Assembly: GCA_026122225.1 (NCBI GenBank)
Contig: JANEZZ010002246.1
Span: forward strand, 1 to 64,000
Reading direction: 5' to 3'
Length of the DNA: 64,000 bases
From: Heloderma charlesbogerti
Lineage: Eukaryota > Chordata > Lepidosauria > Squamata > Helodermatidae
How positions within the stretch are numbered: the stretch's first letter is position 1; every line of letters begins with the position of its first letter. The position numbers and the translations under genes are program-made. Shown piece after piece: positions 21,396 to 31,975 of the stretch. The notes below the pieces were generated by a model. The model did not search any database. It was not told where the DNA came from and saw only the letters and a list, made by a program, of their open reading frames with translations.

Positions 21396-21924
21396 TGTCA
21401 GGGTGGACACTGAGCCCATAGAATCCTAGAGTAGTTCTGATTCTGAGGAAGAGCAGTCGCTCCTGGGAGAGGAGTGTGCTCCTCTTTCCCAGGGCCAACA
21501 GCTGACGGAGATTCCTCCCACCAGCATTCCTAGCTTAGATAGCAGTCCTGGGAGTGACAGAGCGCGGGAAGCAGACTTGATGGACGCGCGATGCCGACGC
21601 AGAGAGCGGCGCCAGATGGAGGGCGCGGAAAGGAGGCGAAGTGCCAGGTTGGCGCGCAAACAACGGCTGCGCCCAGAGGATCCAAGGGAAAAGGGGAGGG
21701 ACTCTCCCTAGTCCTTAAGTTCAGGGGTCTGCCAGTAATTCCCTTTCAAACGAGGACCAACTGTTCCAACGTAGGGCATAGGTACTCTGCTGCTCATATC
21801 TAGTTGCTAACAGTAGAGTTGTTAAGTTGTAAAAGAGGAATAAGCTTTGAAAAGAATCCCTTTGTCTGTGTCTGGACTTGGCTACTGGATTAGACTGAGA
21901 GAGGCCTCCAAGGAGCCCTTGACA
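21396..21924 (+). mobile_element. Solo LTR B with 5-bp duplication AGCTA
   Basis: It starts TGTCAGGGTGG and ends CCCTTGACA. Both flanks are AGCTA (21391-21395 and 21925-21929). It is related to LTR A but more diverged. A polyadenylation-like 'ggaataagctttg' is at about 21838. Confidence 0.92.
21397..21711 (+). pseudogene. In-LTR reading frame (copy B), one early stop
   Basis: The register is the same as in copy A. One TAG falls near codon 11, then about 93 codons are open, including SSSDSEEEQSLLGEE, SIPSLDSSPGSD, MDARCRRRERRQMEGAERRR and SARLARKQRLRPED. Sequence differs from copy A at many positions while the acidic and basic zones are kept. Confidence 0.6.
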
Positions 21925-21929
21925 AGCTA

Positions 21930-22520
21930 CTGCTGTGAGCAGCCTCCTTGCCTAAGCGTGGGTGCTGTTGATTGCTGCCAGAGGCCAGCAGAACATGCTC
22001 AGTGCGCAGGAGGTTATGCTCATTTCCCCTCTCCACCAGCGCAGAGAGGATGATTCCTTCTGTGTGCCACAGCCCGATGAGTAAGCACACCAGTAGAGGT
22101 GCTAGAAGCAAGTGGGTTCTACCTTTGAACTCGTCCATGGGAGCTGCTTCCACTTTTCTGTTAAGATCTTAAAATCCAGCCCCTCCCTCCCTCCCCTCTC
22201 CTGGCCCTGTGAGCTAATGTTTTCAGACACAAAGGAGCAAAAACTAATCCCCAGAGGGAAAAGAGGTGCAGAGGTTAGGAATCCTGGCAGCTGTCACAGG
22301 TTGTCCTGGGAGCCAAGAGAAGTGATAATGATGAGGCATTGACAGGCTGGAAGGAACAGGCAGGTGGCCTAGTAGCAGAGGGCAGACGAGGGCTGCCGGC
22401 AGATGCCACTGCAGCCAAGCATCTTCTTACGCCTGCTGGGTTTAAACAAAGATGGGAGGCACGTGTGGTCGATCATGTTGACAGGTGCGTGCTGGGTACC
22501 CTTTTGTCCCAAAATGCCGC
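21930..22520. other. No gene seen
   Basis: Single-copy-looking intron DNA with short open frames that lack domains. Confidence 0.4.
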
Positions 22521-22525
22521 TGCTG

Positions 22526-22560
22526 CTTATGATGATGATGATGATAACAACAACAACATA
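22526..22560 (+). repeat. (ATG)n/(AAC)n microsatellite
   Basis: 'gatgatgatgatgataacaacaacaac'-type triplets precede an antisense L2-like tail. Confidence 0.85.
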
Positions 22561-22965
22561 CATAGATTTATATACTGCTTACCATATTTACAAATATCTC
22601 TAAGCAGTGTACAAGTAAAGGATAAAATACATTATAATACATCATAGTAGATACAAAAACATTTGTATAAATCATTCACAAAAACGATGCGAGGTGCTTG
22701 GTGGCCAGAGATAAGGCCTTCTCAGCTGTGGCACCCTGACTTTAAAACCCTCTACCCAGGGAGGATCACCTGGTACAGAGTCTAAGTTTTCATTTGCCTG
22801 GGTCTTTTAATTGGATTTGTGCTGTTTTCGATTTATTTTGTGATTTTATTTGTGAGTTTGACCCAGTTGGCGAGGGGCGGTGGCGGTGTGGTGTTGTGTT
22901 ACTTTTATTGTAAGCCATCCAGAGCACTTTTATTGTGAATGTGATTTAAAATAAATACTGAAAGC
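22561..22965. mobile_element. Two L2-like 3' fragments in opposite orientation
   Basis: 22561-22680 ('tttatatactgcttaccatat ... ctaagcagtgtacaa') reads as an antisense LINE 3' UTR. 22681-22965 reads sense with 'gccttctcagctgtggcacc' and ends 'tgtgatttaaaataaat'. Confidence 0.55.
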
Positions 22966-23119
22966 ACTAGTAAGTGTACAAATAAAACGGCTGGTAGCCG
23001 CATGCTAATTTAATTGTAATAATAAGCACATTGCATGTTCACTGGCATACACATGACACATACCTGCAAACTGCAGACTTCTGCAAAGTAAGTTCTAGGG
23101 CTATTCTTATTGTGGGACA

Positions 23120-23330
23120 TAATGTTAAGCTTAGAGGTGGGAGGGGACTTGGGTTCAAATCCACCCTCAGCCATGAAGCTTTCTGACTGGCTTTTGGAAA
23201 ATTCGCACCCTCCCTGTACCGGCCCCATACGAGTGTTGTAAGGGTGAAGGGGACAAGAACTGGAAGTGTATGAAAATTGGTAGGGGAAATTATGGGCCAT
23301 CTGTGCCTGCTGTGACTGAAGCTCATTTGA
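23120..23330 (+). mobile_element. Degraded MIR-like SINE
   Basis: 'ggacttgggttcaaatccaccctcagccatgaagct' matches the B-box region of the MIR-like SINEs. The rest is diverged. Confidence 0.5.
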
Positions 23331-23720
23331 CCCACTTCTGTCAGCTGCTACTGATTTTTACGAAGTTCACGTCCTTGTAGTTGTGCATTAGAATGCATAA
23401 GAATGTAACATTGAACGGGCAACGAAGCATCTCTCCCGACAAGTCGATGAAGGTGAAATTGGGGTGGGTGGTGCCAGAGTCATGTACCTGACTTGATATT
23501 AGATTCACAGTAGACTTTCCACTTGCATTTTCATATCACCTTAAGCGAGCAATCCTGTGGCTGCTAGACAGTGTCTAGATGGCCATAGGACTTTTTGGTT
23601 CCAAGAAACTGCCCTCGCCACCATGTAGGCAGCACCGTTCTTCCCCATCTCCATGCTCATAACCGCAGCACAGAGTGGTATATTGCCCCGGCCGTGGGCT
23701 TCGACCTTGTAATTTAGAGG

Positions 23721-24131
23721 TGCCAAGATAGGGATAAATCAGACCCAGGTTTACTTACAAGGAGCACTTTATTGAGTAACTTACAGCACACAGGCGTACC
23801 CAATGGTTGGATCAGACAGCTTCTCTGAACCCAGAGCGATGAGGTACAATGGGCTTTATACCATACATGTTAGCAGTGAGGCAGCATGACAGCAGCAAGC
23901 GCCCCCTAGCATTCATTCCCAGCATAGACTAACAGCACTTGGTTCTGTAGCTTTAAGGTAAACACACTTGACATCCCAGGCACATCTTGAGTCACTCATT
24001 AGTATGGAATGTGCTAGGCCGCGCTATCAGCCCTTTGACTCATCTTTACATGCTCAGAGGCTTACTAGCAAGGGAATTGCACTAATAATGAACTTAAGCA
24101 AGGCATTATGGATCTCTAGGCCTCTCTGACA
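23721..24131 (-). mobile_element. Probable solo LTR of another family
   Basis: On the minus strand it begins TGTCAGAGAGGCC. A TATA box 'ggtataaagccc' lies near 23860, AATAAA near 23770 ('ctcaataaagtgctcc'), and the end is near TTGGCA. This order is that of an LTR. Flanking 5-mers (agagg and ctaca) do not match, so the ends are uncertain. Confidence 0.55.
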
Positions 24132-24192
24132 CTACAGGTGATTTGGTTATGCTCCTGGGGCCAATACAAGTGGGTGAAATGAAGGCGTTCTT

Positions 24193-24217
24193 GGAGGGAG
24201 GGGAGGGGAGGGGAGGA
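24193..24217 (+). repeat. G-run tract (GGGAG)n
   Basis: Four runs of three or four G separated by A could fold as a G-quadruplex. It lies inside an unnamed GC-rich repeat-like segment (24150-24430). Confidence 0.6.
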
Positions 24218-24438
24218 GACCGCGGAAGCATCATTACAACACCTCCTGTGTGCTGTGTGGCCCCCCGCTCCGAGGTCCCCAGCTAGACAGCCAAAACCAG
24301 CTGTCTAGCCACAAATGCAGGGCGCCCAGAGTGTAGACGAGAGGATCCCCTCTGCGCTCTGCCTGCTCTGCATTGGATAGTCGGCCTCCCCTGAGTTTGG
24401 AGGTGGCCGGCTATCCCAATAGGACTGCGCCCTCAGTA

Positions 24439-24901
24439 GAGACTTTGATTAGTAATATTTTTGGCTGGTTAAATTGTTAAGCTTTACTATTATATGTTAA
24501 CTGAAGGGCAATATATGGTTACTGGAAATGAATTGTAGGCTTGCTCCCTTGCTATAAGACTGGTGATAAGATATTGAAATGTAAGGTTGATTATCTATGC
24601 TGTACTGAATTCTAATATTGGCAATGTTATAGGTATAAGTTTTAGGTAGAATGATATTTGAAGTTTGTATGTAATAGAGTTTAAATTTAATCCTTTTAAG
24701 TAACTTTTAAATATTTTTTTCTTTTTCTTTCTTGCTTTCTTCTTCCTTTTCCTTTTGTTTTTTTCTTTTCTTTTTCATTATTGCTGTGTCCTCCTAAGAA
24801 TACTGTATTGTTGGAAACTGCAGATAATGACTAGGTTGTTGGTACTGTTTATTTCATTTATAAAGATAAAAAATAGAGTAAAAAGTATTTTAAAAAAAGA
24901 T
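24439..24901 (+). mobile_element. L1-like insertion with 13-bp duplication
   Basis: TGCGCCCTCAGTA occurs at 24426-24438 and again at 24902-24914, flanking a 463-bp AT-rich insert that ends in an A-rich tail ('gtattttaaaaaaaga'). A long direct repeat plus an A-rich 3' end is the signature of LINE-type target-primed insertion. The insert is a non-coding 3' UTR-like sequence with a long pyrimidine tract (24716-24778). Confidence 0.75.
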
Positions 24902-24914
24902 TGCGCCCTCAGTA

Positions 24915-25600
24915 TATTTTGTTTATTTATTTGTGTTCTAATTACTTTAAATATTTTTTAAAAAACCACCCAAGGCAAAAGAACATACAGCCAGGCTTGC
25001 ATTTACAATAGATCTCAGTAATGAGTAAGTCTGCTCTATAACCAAGAAATCAGTTTCCCAACCTTCATGATACATCCCCTTGAAATAGCTATTCCTAAAA
25101 TTCTTCTGTTTTCCATTAAGCCCAAATACCACTTCCATGATTAAGAAGTCAGTGCTGCGCTTACCCAAGTTTCTTCCCCTTTCAGCACAAATCTGGTCCA
25201 GAAAAAAGTCTCCGTTATAAATAGTTAAGTGTTGGCATCAGGGGCGCCTTCCTGCTTGTCACTGCGAGAGTTCACATGTAAGGCTAAGCCTGGATTTAGT
25301 GCTCGACACATGAGTGAAAACAAGCCTGAGTGAAGCCTCATGCTCACAAGCTCCCCTCCTCTCCTCCTGTGAGGCTGGGAGGAGGACTTCTGCCAAAATT
25401 AATTTAACTTTCCAGGAAAGGTAGCTTGTACTTCCATTGAAATCAGAGATTGTTTTAAAGCAAACTCTGTTTTGTTCCAAACCAAACTAGCTACAAACCT
25501 TGGACTGTTTTGCTGGTTTGTTTGATAAACCAGAGCTTGTTTTCAATCACAATTTCTAGTTTGAACATAACGAGCTAGAAGATATATCTAGCTTCTATAC
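24915..25600. other. Intron DNA, no gene seen
   Basis: No exon or recognised transposon. Short antisense frames lack domains. Confidence 0.4.
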
Positions 25601-25616
25601 TATAATAATCTATACA

Positions 25617-26025
25617 GCTTGGGACCAGGGTACCCTCTAAGACCGCTTTCTCTCATGTGAGCCTACCCAGGTCTTAAGATCTTCAGAAAAGGCTCTTCAG
25701 AGGCGTGTTTGGTGGTGACTGTGGAAGTAGGGTCTTCTTGGCTGCTCCCAGGCTGTGGAACTCCCTGCCAAGGAAGGCGAAGTTCACTTCCTCTTTGTCA
25801 TCATTCTGCCGGCAGGCATTTTATTCAAGCAGGCCTTTGGTGTGTAAGAGGGTCTTGTCGGTTTGGGTGTTGTTTTTATTCTGTTAGTGTTGTGTTTTTA
25901 ATTGCTTTTTAATGTATTTGTTTTATTGTTGTTATAATCAGCCCTTATTTATGATTGTAAGCTGCCTTGGGTGCCATTTTTCTTGGAAGAAAGGTGGGGT
26001 ACAGATCAAATAAATAAATAGTAAA
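25617..26025 (+). mobile_element. L2-like LINE 3' fragment
   Basis: Decayed C-terminal coding ('ctgtggaactccctgccaaggaag' for LWNSLP), then a 3' UTR ending 'aaggtggggtacagatcaaataaataaat'. Confidence 0.75.
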
Positions 26026-26034
26026 GAAATCTAC

Positions 26035-26260
26035 AATATAGGAGATGAAGTTACAGCATCCCTGAGAGATGGGCCATCCAGCTTCTGCTTAAATACCTCC
26101 AATGAAAGAGAGTCTGTCTGTTCCACAGTTGAACTTGTTGCATGAATCATTAGGAAATTTCTCCTAACGTTTAGCCAGTATCTGTTTCCCTGCATGGTTT
26201 TCCTTAGCGCTGCATGGTTCTGAGAATAGCACTGTCCCTGTTCCTCAGACTTCTCTGTAA
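26035..26260 (-). mobile_element. CR1/L3-like LINE 3' fragment
   Basis: 'gatgggccatccagcttctgcttaaatacctcc', 'ttaggaaatttctcctaacgtttag' are typical of a reptile CR1/L3-type 3' region read antisense. Confidence 0.65.
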
Positions 26261-26364
26261 ATCGATCTTGAAGAAAGACAAAGATGTGATGTTTGGATGG
26301 AGGAAGAAAAAAGTCAGAAAAAGCCGTGGGAAAACATAGGAGTGTTACAAGTGGAAGACAATAT

Positions 26365-26368
26365 TGTA

Positions 26369-26401
<33 letters not shown>

Positions 26402-26404
26402 ACA
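26365..26404 (+). repeat. (CA)n microsatellite
   Basis: About 16 CA units with one interruption. Confidence 0.95.
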
Positions 26405-26574
26405 AAAGTCCACGAATGAGGCAGGGTGATTGCAGAGCCTTGTCTGGAAGCACTGATTTGTGATCTGGTATTTATGGCCTTGTTACTGGAATTGGCAGCT
26501 AAGCATATTTAACTAGTCACATAAGTCAGTGGTCTACTTGTACAAGCCATTTAATGTCCAAGGGAGGGACATTA

Positions 26575-26604
26575 GATTTGCCATCTTCAAAAAGATGGCA
26601 AATC
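26575..26604. repeat. Perfect 13-bp inverted repeat
   Basis: GATTTGCCATCTT and AAGATGGCAAATC flank a 4-nt loop (CAAA). Confidence 0.8.
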
Positions 26605-27092
26605 ACGTTCCGTGGGCTGGGATTTCACAGCACAAGCAAGCTGATCTGCTGTCTTCCACAAGTTGGCGTTTTATTCTGCATGAATAATAATAATTTTAAC
26701 ATTCCATTTCATCCCTGGGAATGAAATTATGCCAACTATGCCCCCCCCCCTTTTCTCATCTTAAAAGTTTGGCTTTGGGGAACTGGCCACAGGGTGCATG
26801 AAAGTCTAACTTGGCCAACATGTCCACCAAATGTGGCTTTAGGGAGTGAAGGGCGCAGCAGGGCCAAATTGCAAGTTACCGTCAGGTCACGTTGAGATGA
26901 GCTGGCTGTTTTGGAAAACCATCCGTCTAGGTTCTTCCAAGTGTATTGTTGTCTTATTTAATGACTCCACCAAATAGCCTTTTAAAAGAAAGTCATTGGC
27001 TTTATTGTCTTGCTGCAAGCTCTCTCTCTCTCTTTCTCTCAACAATAGATGAGCACTTTTGAACTGAAATAACATTTCCTTCCTTTCTTTAG

Positions 27093-27177
27093 CTCCACGA
27101 GTTCTTCAATGTTGGCAAGGGAATTTTTGATGACATTGCACGAAGATTTCCAGTGTACGCTCTGGACTTCACTGACG
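27093..27177 (+). CDS. SLC4A11: SLC4A11 exon, entry to membrane domain
   Basis: It has acceptor cctttctttag and donor gtaggt, with 28 codons plus one base. It reads [20 protein letters not shown] and VYALDFTDG. The GKGI-DDIARR-P-DF-DG core is conserved in SLC4A11 just before transmembrane segment 1. It begins in phase 0, matching 19651, after a 7.4 kb intron. The next exon supplies GC to complete the Gly codon. Confidence 0.95.
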
Positions 27178-27588
27178 GTAGGTGAGCCATTGTTTATGGA
27201 AACGCCGGCCTGATCGGAGTCCTCGTAGAACCATGTCCTGTTTACAGAGGGCTCTCTTGGGATGTCTGCAGTGGCTGTGTTGCTTAAAAGAAAAATTGAG
27301 CATCGAACTCTGGTGCAACAGAGCGTTGGGTTTGTAGATGGTTCCCAGTCTCCTCAATCAAAGCTGGTGCTTTTCATAATTGTGCTGGCCCAGTGAGAGT
27401 AAACCACACATAGATAGATTTTTATGCACAAGCAGAGTACAACAGGCAGATGTGCAAGGGGGGAAAAACTTGACAGTAATAGTATTGCCATCACATTGTT
27501 GAAGTGAGTACTGTGTCTCACCAGCCATTCTCTCTTCAAACATGGAGCACCAGTAAATGTCCCATTAAGTGGCAAATGGTTAAAGCAT

Positions 27589-27727
27589 CCTTCCCCAGCT
27601 TGGTGTCCTCCAGTTGTGTTGGACTACAGCCCCATCATCCCCAGCCAGCATGGCCATTACCCTATTGGCTAGGGATGATGGAAGTTTTAGTTCAGCACGT
27701 CTAGACGGCACCAGGCTGGGGAAGGCT
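27589..27727. mobile_element. Palindromic MITE
   Basis: 'ccttccccagcttggtgtcc' on the left and 'ggcaccaggctggggaagg' on the right are near complements, with the usual 'ttggactacagccccatcat' arm. Confidence 0.8.
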
Positions 27728-28552
27728 GAGAGAAGGAATGTTCTATATCGAGAGTTCATCATCTTCTGTCCCCTTTTCCTTGAGTAAGAGCTGGCTTCAA
27801 AGCAAATTTCCCCATTGGCAACTCCTAAAACTTCGAGTGACAGCCAACTCAAATTAGCTGATAGGCCAAGAGAACAAAAGGAAAACAATGCTCTTGAAAG
27901 TGTGTTGGGTTGGGGATTGGCGGGGGGCGGGGTTGCAAGGGAAGGTTTTACCATGGTGGAGGCCAGAAATTTCTCATCTGGGGAAGACGCTGTGTATCAC
28001 AAGTCCAGCCATGTAATGGATGTGCTGTTTTTCAGCCCAGCCCTAAAGTGTGTTCAGACCATGCCCTACATAACTACCATTCATGTAGAGCCAGCATACA
28101 GATGTGATATCTCTATGTCTGTCTGTCTATCTATCTATATCGCTGGTTGGTTTTGTTGACCTCTTGTCTCTCTGTGTTTACAAACCAACATACCATTTTT
28201 TGCATAAATGACTCAAGTAATATTGTAAGCAAACTCCTAGATGTGCATTTAACACAGCTGGTCTGGAGAGGAGAAGGCATAGGGAGAGTTGAAACGATTC
28301 GGTTGTTCCCACCAAATGGAAGTCAGAGAGCTGCTCTTTAAGGTGTCCCTTCCTAAGCCATATCTCAGAGGCATCGGCCACCTTGGGAGCAGAAATGGCC
28401 TGTAAAGAGGAGTTTGTAGGTAGAGCCTGCAAGACCTGGTAGAAGGGGGAGGGGGGTCAGACTCCTTCAGGTGAGCAATTTGTGACATCATTTGTAAAGT
28501 GCTCAGTGTACTGAGGCACTGTGCATATATCCATATAAAACAGGGATGGAGG

Positions 28553-28672
28553 AGATGTGGCCCTCAGATGTTGGTGGACTGCAACTCCCATCATGCTTCA
28601 GCATTGGCCATGCTGGCTAGGGCTGATGGGAGATGCAGTCCACCAGCGCACATCCCCCATCCCTGATGCAAA
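28553..28672. mobile_element. Palindromic MITE, related subfamily
   Basis: 'cagatgttggtggactgcaactcccatcatg' on the left and 'ctgatgggagatgcagtccacca' on the right form the arms. It ends 'cccccatccctgatg'. Confidence 0.75.
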
Positions 28673-29159
28673 GGAACATACTTGGCATGGTCGTCTGGAT
28701 GCTTGTTCCTGATAGGGCCTGTGCCATCAGAGATTAGCGCCTTCAAATCTATTACCTGCAGTAGCTATGTGGAATGGCCATGCTGAAAGCACTGTTGCCA
28801 CTCAGCATCATGTGCTGGAGGACAAACCGTGGGGAAGGGCTGCTGGCTTCACGTCTTCTATGGGGCTTTCTGGAGGCATTTGGATGGCCATTGTGAGAAA
28901 CAGGATGCTAAGATAGATTAAAGTTTGGCCTGAACCAGCAGGGGTGTCTCTTATGCTGGTCAGATGTCAGGTGGGACAGGTTAATGGGGAAAGAATGCCA
29001 GCCTCCATGAGGTGTCTCCTCCCATTGTCCAGTCGTGCCATCAGTGCTGTGAGCGGCTTCACAGCATCAGTCTGCAGCCCCATCCTGCTCTCTGGTTGTG
29101 AGGAGCTGCTGTTTTCCGTAGGAGTGGCTTTGTAAGAATGCTGGGTGAAGGGAAGCAAG

Positions 29160-30600
29160 GGATGTAAGCAGCGGGGTCCCACAGTGATCTGTATCAGGAC
29201 CAGTCATTTCCAAATTGTTCATAAATGAAAATGATCTGGGATTAGGAGGGAGCAGTGAGGTGGCCATGTTTGCCAATGACACCACATTATTTAGGGTGGT
29301 TAAGACAAAAAGGCATTGTGAGGAGCTCCAAAAGGATCTCTCCAAACTGGGGGAATGGGCGTCTAAATGGCAAATTACTTACTTACTTACTTATTTATTT
29401 ATTTATTTTAAATTGTATATTTTAAATTGTTTTATTGTGTGTTGCTTGGATTTAATTTTTGTGAACCGCCCAGAGAGCTTTGGCTATTGGGCGGTATAGA
29501 AATGAAATAAATAAATAAATAATATTTATTTATTTATTAAATTTATTAATCGCCCATCTGGCTGGTCACCCAGCCACTCTGGGCGATGTACAGCATATAA
29601 TAAAACAGTTTAAAACAATAAAATTCTACAATAAAAACGTTTTCTGAAATACCCTAACCCACCCCAAATGCCTGCCTGAACAACCACGTTTTTAATGCAC
29701 GGCGGAAGCTCATTAAAGAGGGTTCGATGCAGTTCGAATGCGGTTCGATTTAAGCAAGTGTAAAGCAACGCACGTTGGGGCAAAAAATCCCAACTTCAAG
29801 TAGAACCTGATGGGTGACCAGCTAGCAGTGACCAACCAAGAAAGAGATCTTGGGGCTGTGGTGGACAGCTCAGTGAAGATGTCAACCCAGTGTGCGGCTG
29901 CTGTGAAAAGGGCAAAAGGCACTGAAAATAAATGCCAATATCGTACTGCCCTTATACATATCTATGTATATGTGTGGTATGCAACCACACATGGAATACT
30001 GTATACAGTTCTGGTCAGTGCACCTAAAAAAGATATTGTAGAGTTAGAAAAAATGCAGAAAAGAGCAACCAAAATGATCAAGGGGCTGGAGCAACTGCCT
30101 CTATGAGGAAAAGTTACAACATTTTGGACTTCTTAGCTTAGAAAAAAGGGGAGTATGGGGAGACATGGTAGAGGTGTACAGAATTATGCATGATGTGGAG
30201 GAAGTTGATACCTAGATGTTTTCCTCCTTCTCTCATCAATCTAGAGCCCGGGATCATTCCTTGAAGATGAATGGTGGGAGATTCAGGCCAGATAAAGAAA
30301 GGGCTTCTTCACACAGCACATAGTTAAACTATGGAATTTGCTACCTCAGGATGTAGTAATGGCCGCCAACTTGGATGGCTTTAAAGGGGGATTGGAGAAA
30401 TTCCTGGAGGAGAAGGCTATCAATGACTACTAGTCGTGCAGTATGCAGTATACCAGTTGCTGGGGAACATGGGCGGGAGGGTACTGTTGCACTCATGTCC
30501 TGCTTGTGGGTTTCCTATTCCGGTTGGCCACCGGGTGAGCAGAATGCTGGACTAGATAGACACTTCATGATGCAGCAGGGCTCTTCTTATGTTCTCATGG
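29160..30600 (+). mobile_element. CR1 LINE, 5' truncated, split by two L2 tails
   Basis: Coding remnants include NENDLGLGGSSEVAMFANDT and DLSKLGEWASKWQ (29215-29382). After the interruption (29384-29719) it resumes 'agcaagtgtaaagcaacgcacgttgg' (SKCKATHVG), DQLAVTNQERDLGAVVDSS, and [16 protein letters not shown]. It ends with the 3' wording 'cagcagggctcttcttatgttct'. The frame is broken in several places. Confidence 0.9.
29384..29719. mobile_element. Two L2 3' ends, tail to tail, inside CR1
   Basis: 29404-29519 is a sense L2-like tail with 'gaaccgcccagagagctttggc' and (AAAT)n. 29520-29719 is an antisense L2 3' end nearly identical to 6170-6360 of the L2 copy 2, truncated after 'cggaagctcattaaagaggg'. 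Both sit within the CR1 at 29160-30600. Confidence 0.85.
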
Positions 30601-31127
30601 AGCAGTGGGCAGCTGTGTGTTCTAGATCGGGAGCAATGAATGGAGAGTTATTGCTGCTTTTTGTGTTGCAGTGACATGATCTTGGGAAGAACTCATAGGC
30701 AGAAACAGTAAGAGGAACGATTTAATGCTTACTCAATTGAAGTCCATAGTTTCATCTGTAAATGAGACATTTATCTCAGGAAAGAGGCCGTTTCATAAAT
30801 GTCTGGAACAGATTCTGGCATGCATACTTGCAATACTTTCTCGATGCTTCCCTTTATTTATTGCCCTTGCATCCCACTCTTCCTTTGGGAAGCTCAGAGC
30901 AGCTTACATGGGGCTCCAGGCAGTCTCTCATCTCTATGCTGCAGCTAAGCTGAGGCTTGGCTCTGATAACACAACGGTGATGTAACAGTGCCAGGTGAGT
31001 TTTAAACAGATTGCTGGGTATGCCAGCCCCACCCTCTGGCCTGTTGTCTGGGGGACAGTCATCCATGCCACACTGCACCTCTTCAGGTTGGCCTCAGCTA
31101 CCCATGCACAAGGTTCAAAAATAAAAA

Positions 31128-31236
31128 TGTGGCCCTCCACATGTTGCTGGACTGCAATTCCCATCAGCCCTATCCAACAGAGGCAATGGTGAGAGATGAT
31201 GGGAACTGCAGTCCAAAAACACCTGGAGGCAGGAAA
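31128..31236. mobile_element. Palindromic MITE
   Basis: 'catgttgctggactgcaattcccatcag' and 'gatgggaactgcagtccaaa' form the arms around a short core. Confidence 0.7.
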
Positions 31237-31334
31237 GTGGCCTTGTGTAAGCATAAGCTTCTACTACCAACACATGTATATCCGCTAAAGAGAGCAGCTG
31301 GCTGCTGGCAGACTTTGCAATTCTGCCCTAGAAC

Positions 31335-31490
31335 AGCCTTCCCTAACCTTGGACTACAACTCCCAGCATTCCATACAACTGTTTTGGACTACAACTCCCA
31401 GCATTCCTGAGACTTGGCCATGCTGCATAGGGCTGATGGGAAATGAAGTCCAAAACTCCTGGAGGGCACCAGGTTGGGGAGAGCTGTGCC
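31335..31490. mobile_element. Palindromic MITE with duplicated left arm
   Basis: 'ttggactacaactcccagcattcc' occurs at 31352 and again at 31385. The right arm is 'gggaaatgaagtccaaaact' and the end 'ggcaccaggttgggga'. The left half is tandemly duplicated. Confidence 0.7.
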
Positions 31491-31779
31491 GTGGAGTTCA
31501 ATTTTATATTCTATCATTACATTGATGTTGGGAACACCATTCTTTGTGCCAAGCTGTGTTTCTAATATCCAGTCCTCGGTGGTTGTTCTTGTTTTCTTGA
31601 GGGTCTATAAAAACCACCTAAGGGCTGGAGCCCTGGCACTCAACTGCAGCAGTCCAAACACGTTTCCATCCCCAGCCCAGAATATTAAGAGTTGCATTTT
31701 GAGTTCTAGGAATAAAAGGAACTTTCCATTTACTACTCTAGGCTATTTGCAGCTTTGTTAATCTCCCAAACGGTTTCCT

Positions 31780-31975
31780 GTATAAAACTACACATTGCAA
31801 ACTACACACAGCAGTGCAAGAACCTAAAATACAATACTATATATAAAACAAACTGAAAAACTAAAATGCCTGGGAGAATAAAAAGGTCTTCAGCTGGTGC
31901 CAAAATAAGCACAATGTAGGTGCCAAGCAAACCTCTCTGGGAAGCTCTGGGAAAAACAGCAGAGCATTTTTCTGT
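31780..31975 (-). mobile_element. L2-like LINE 3' fragment, antisense
   Basis: 'aaaaaggtcttcagctggtgcc' and 'tctctgggaagctctggg' resemble the antisense C-terminal and 3' UTR of the L2-like copies. Confidence 0.55.
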
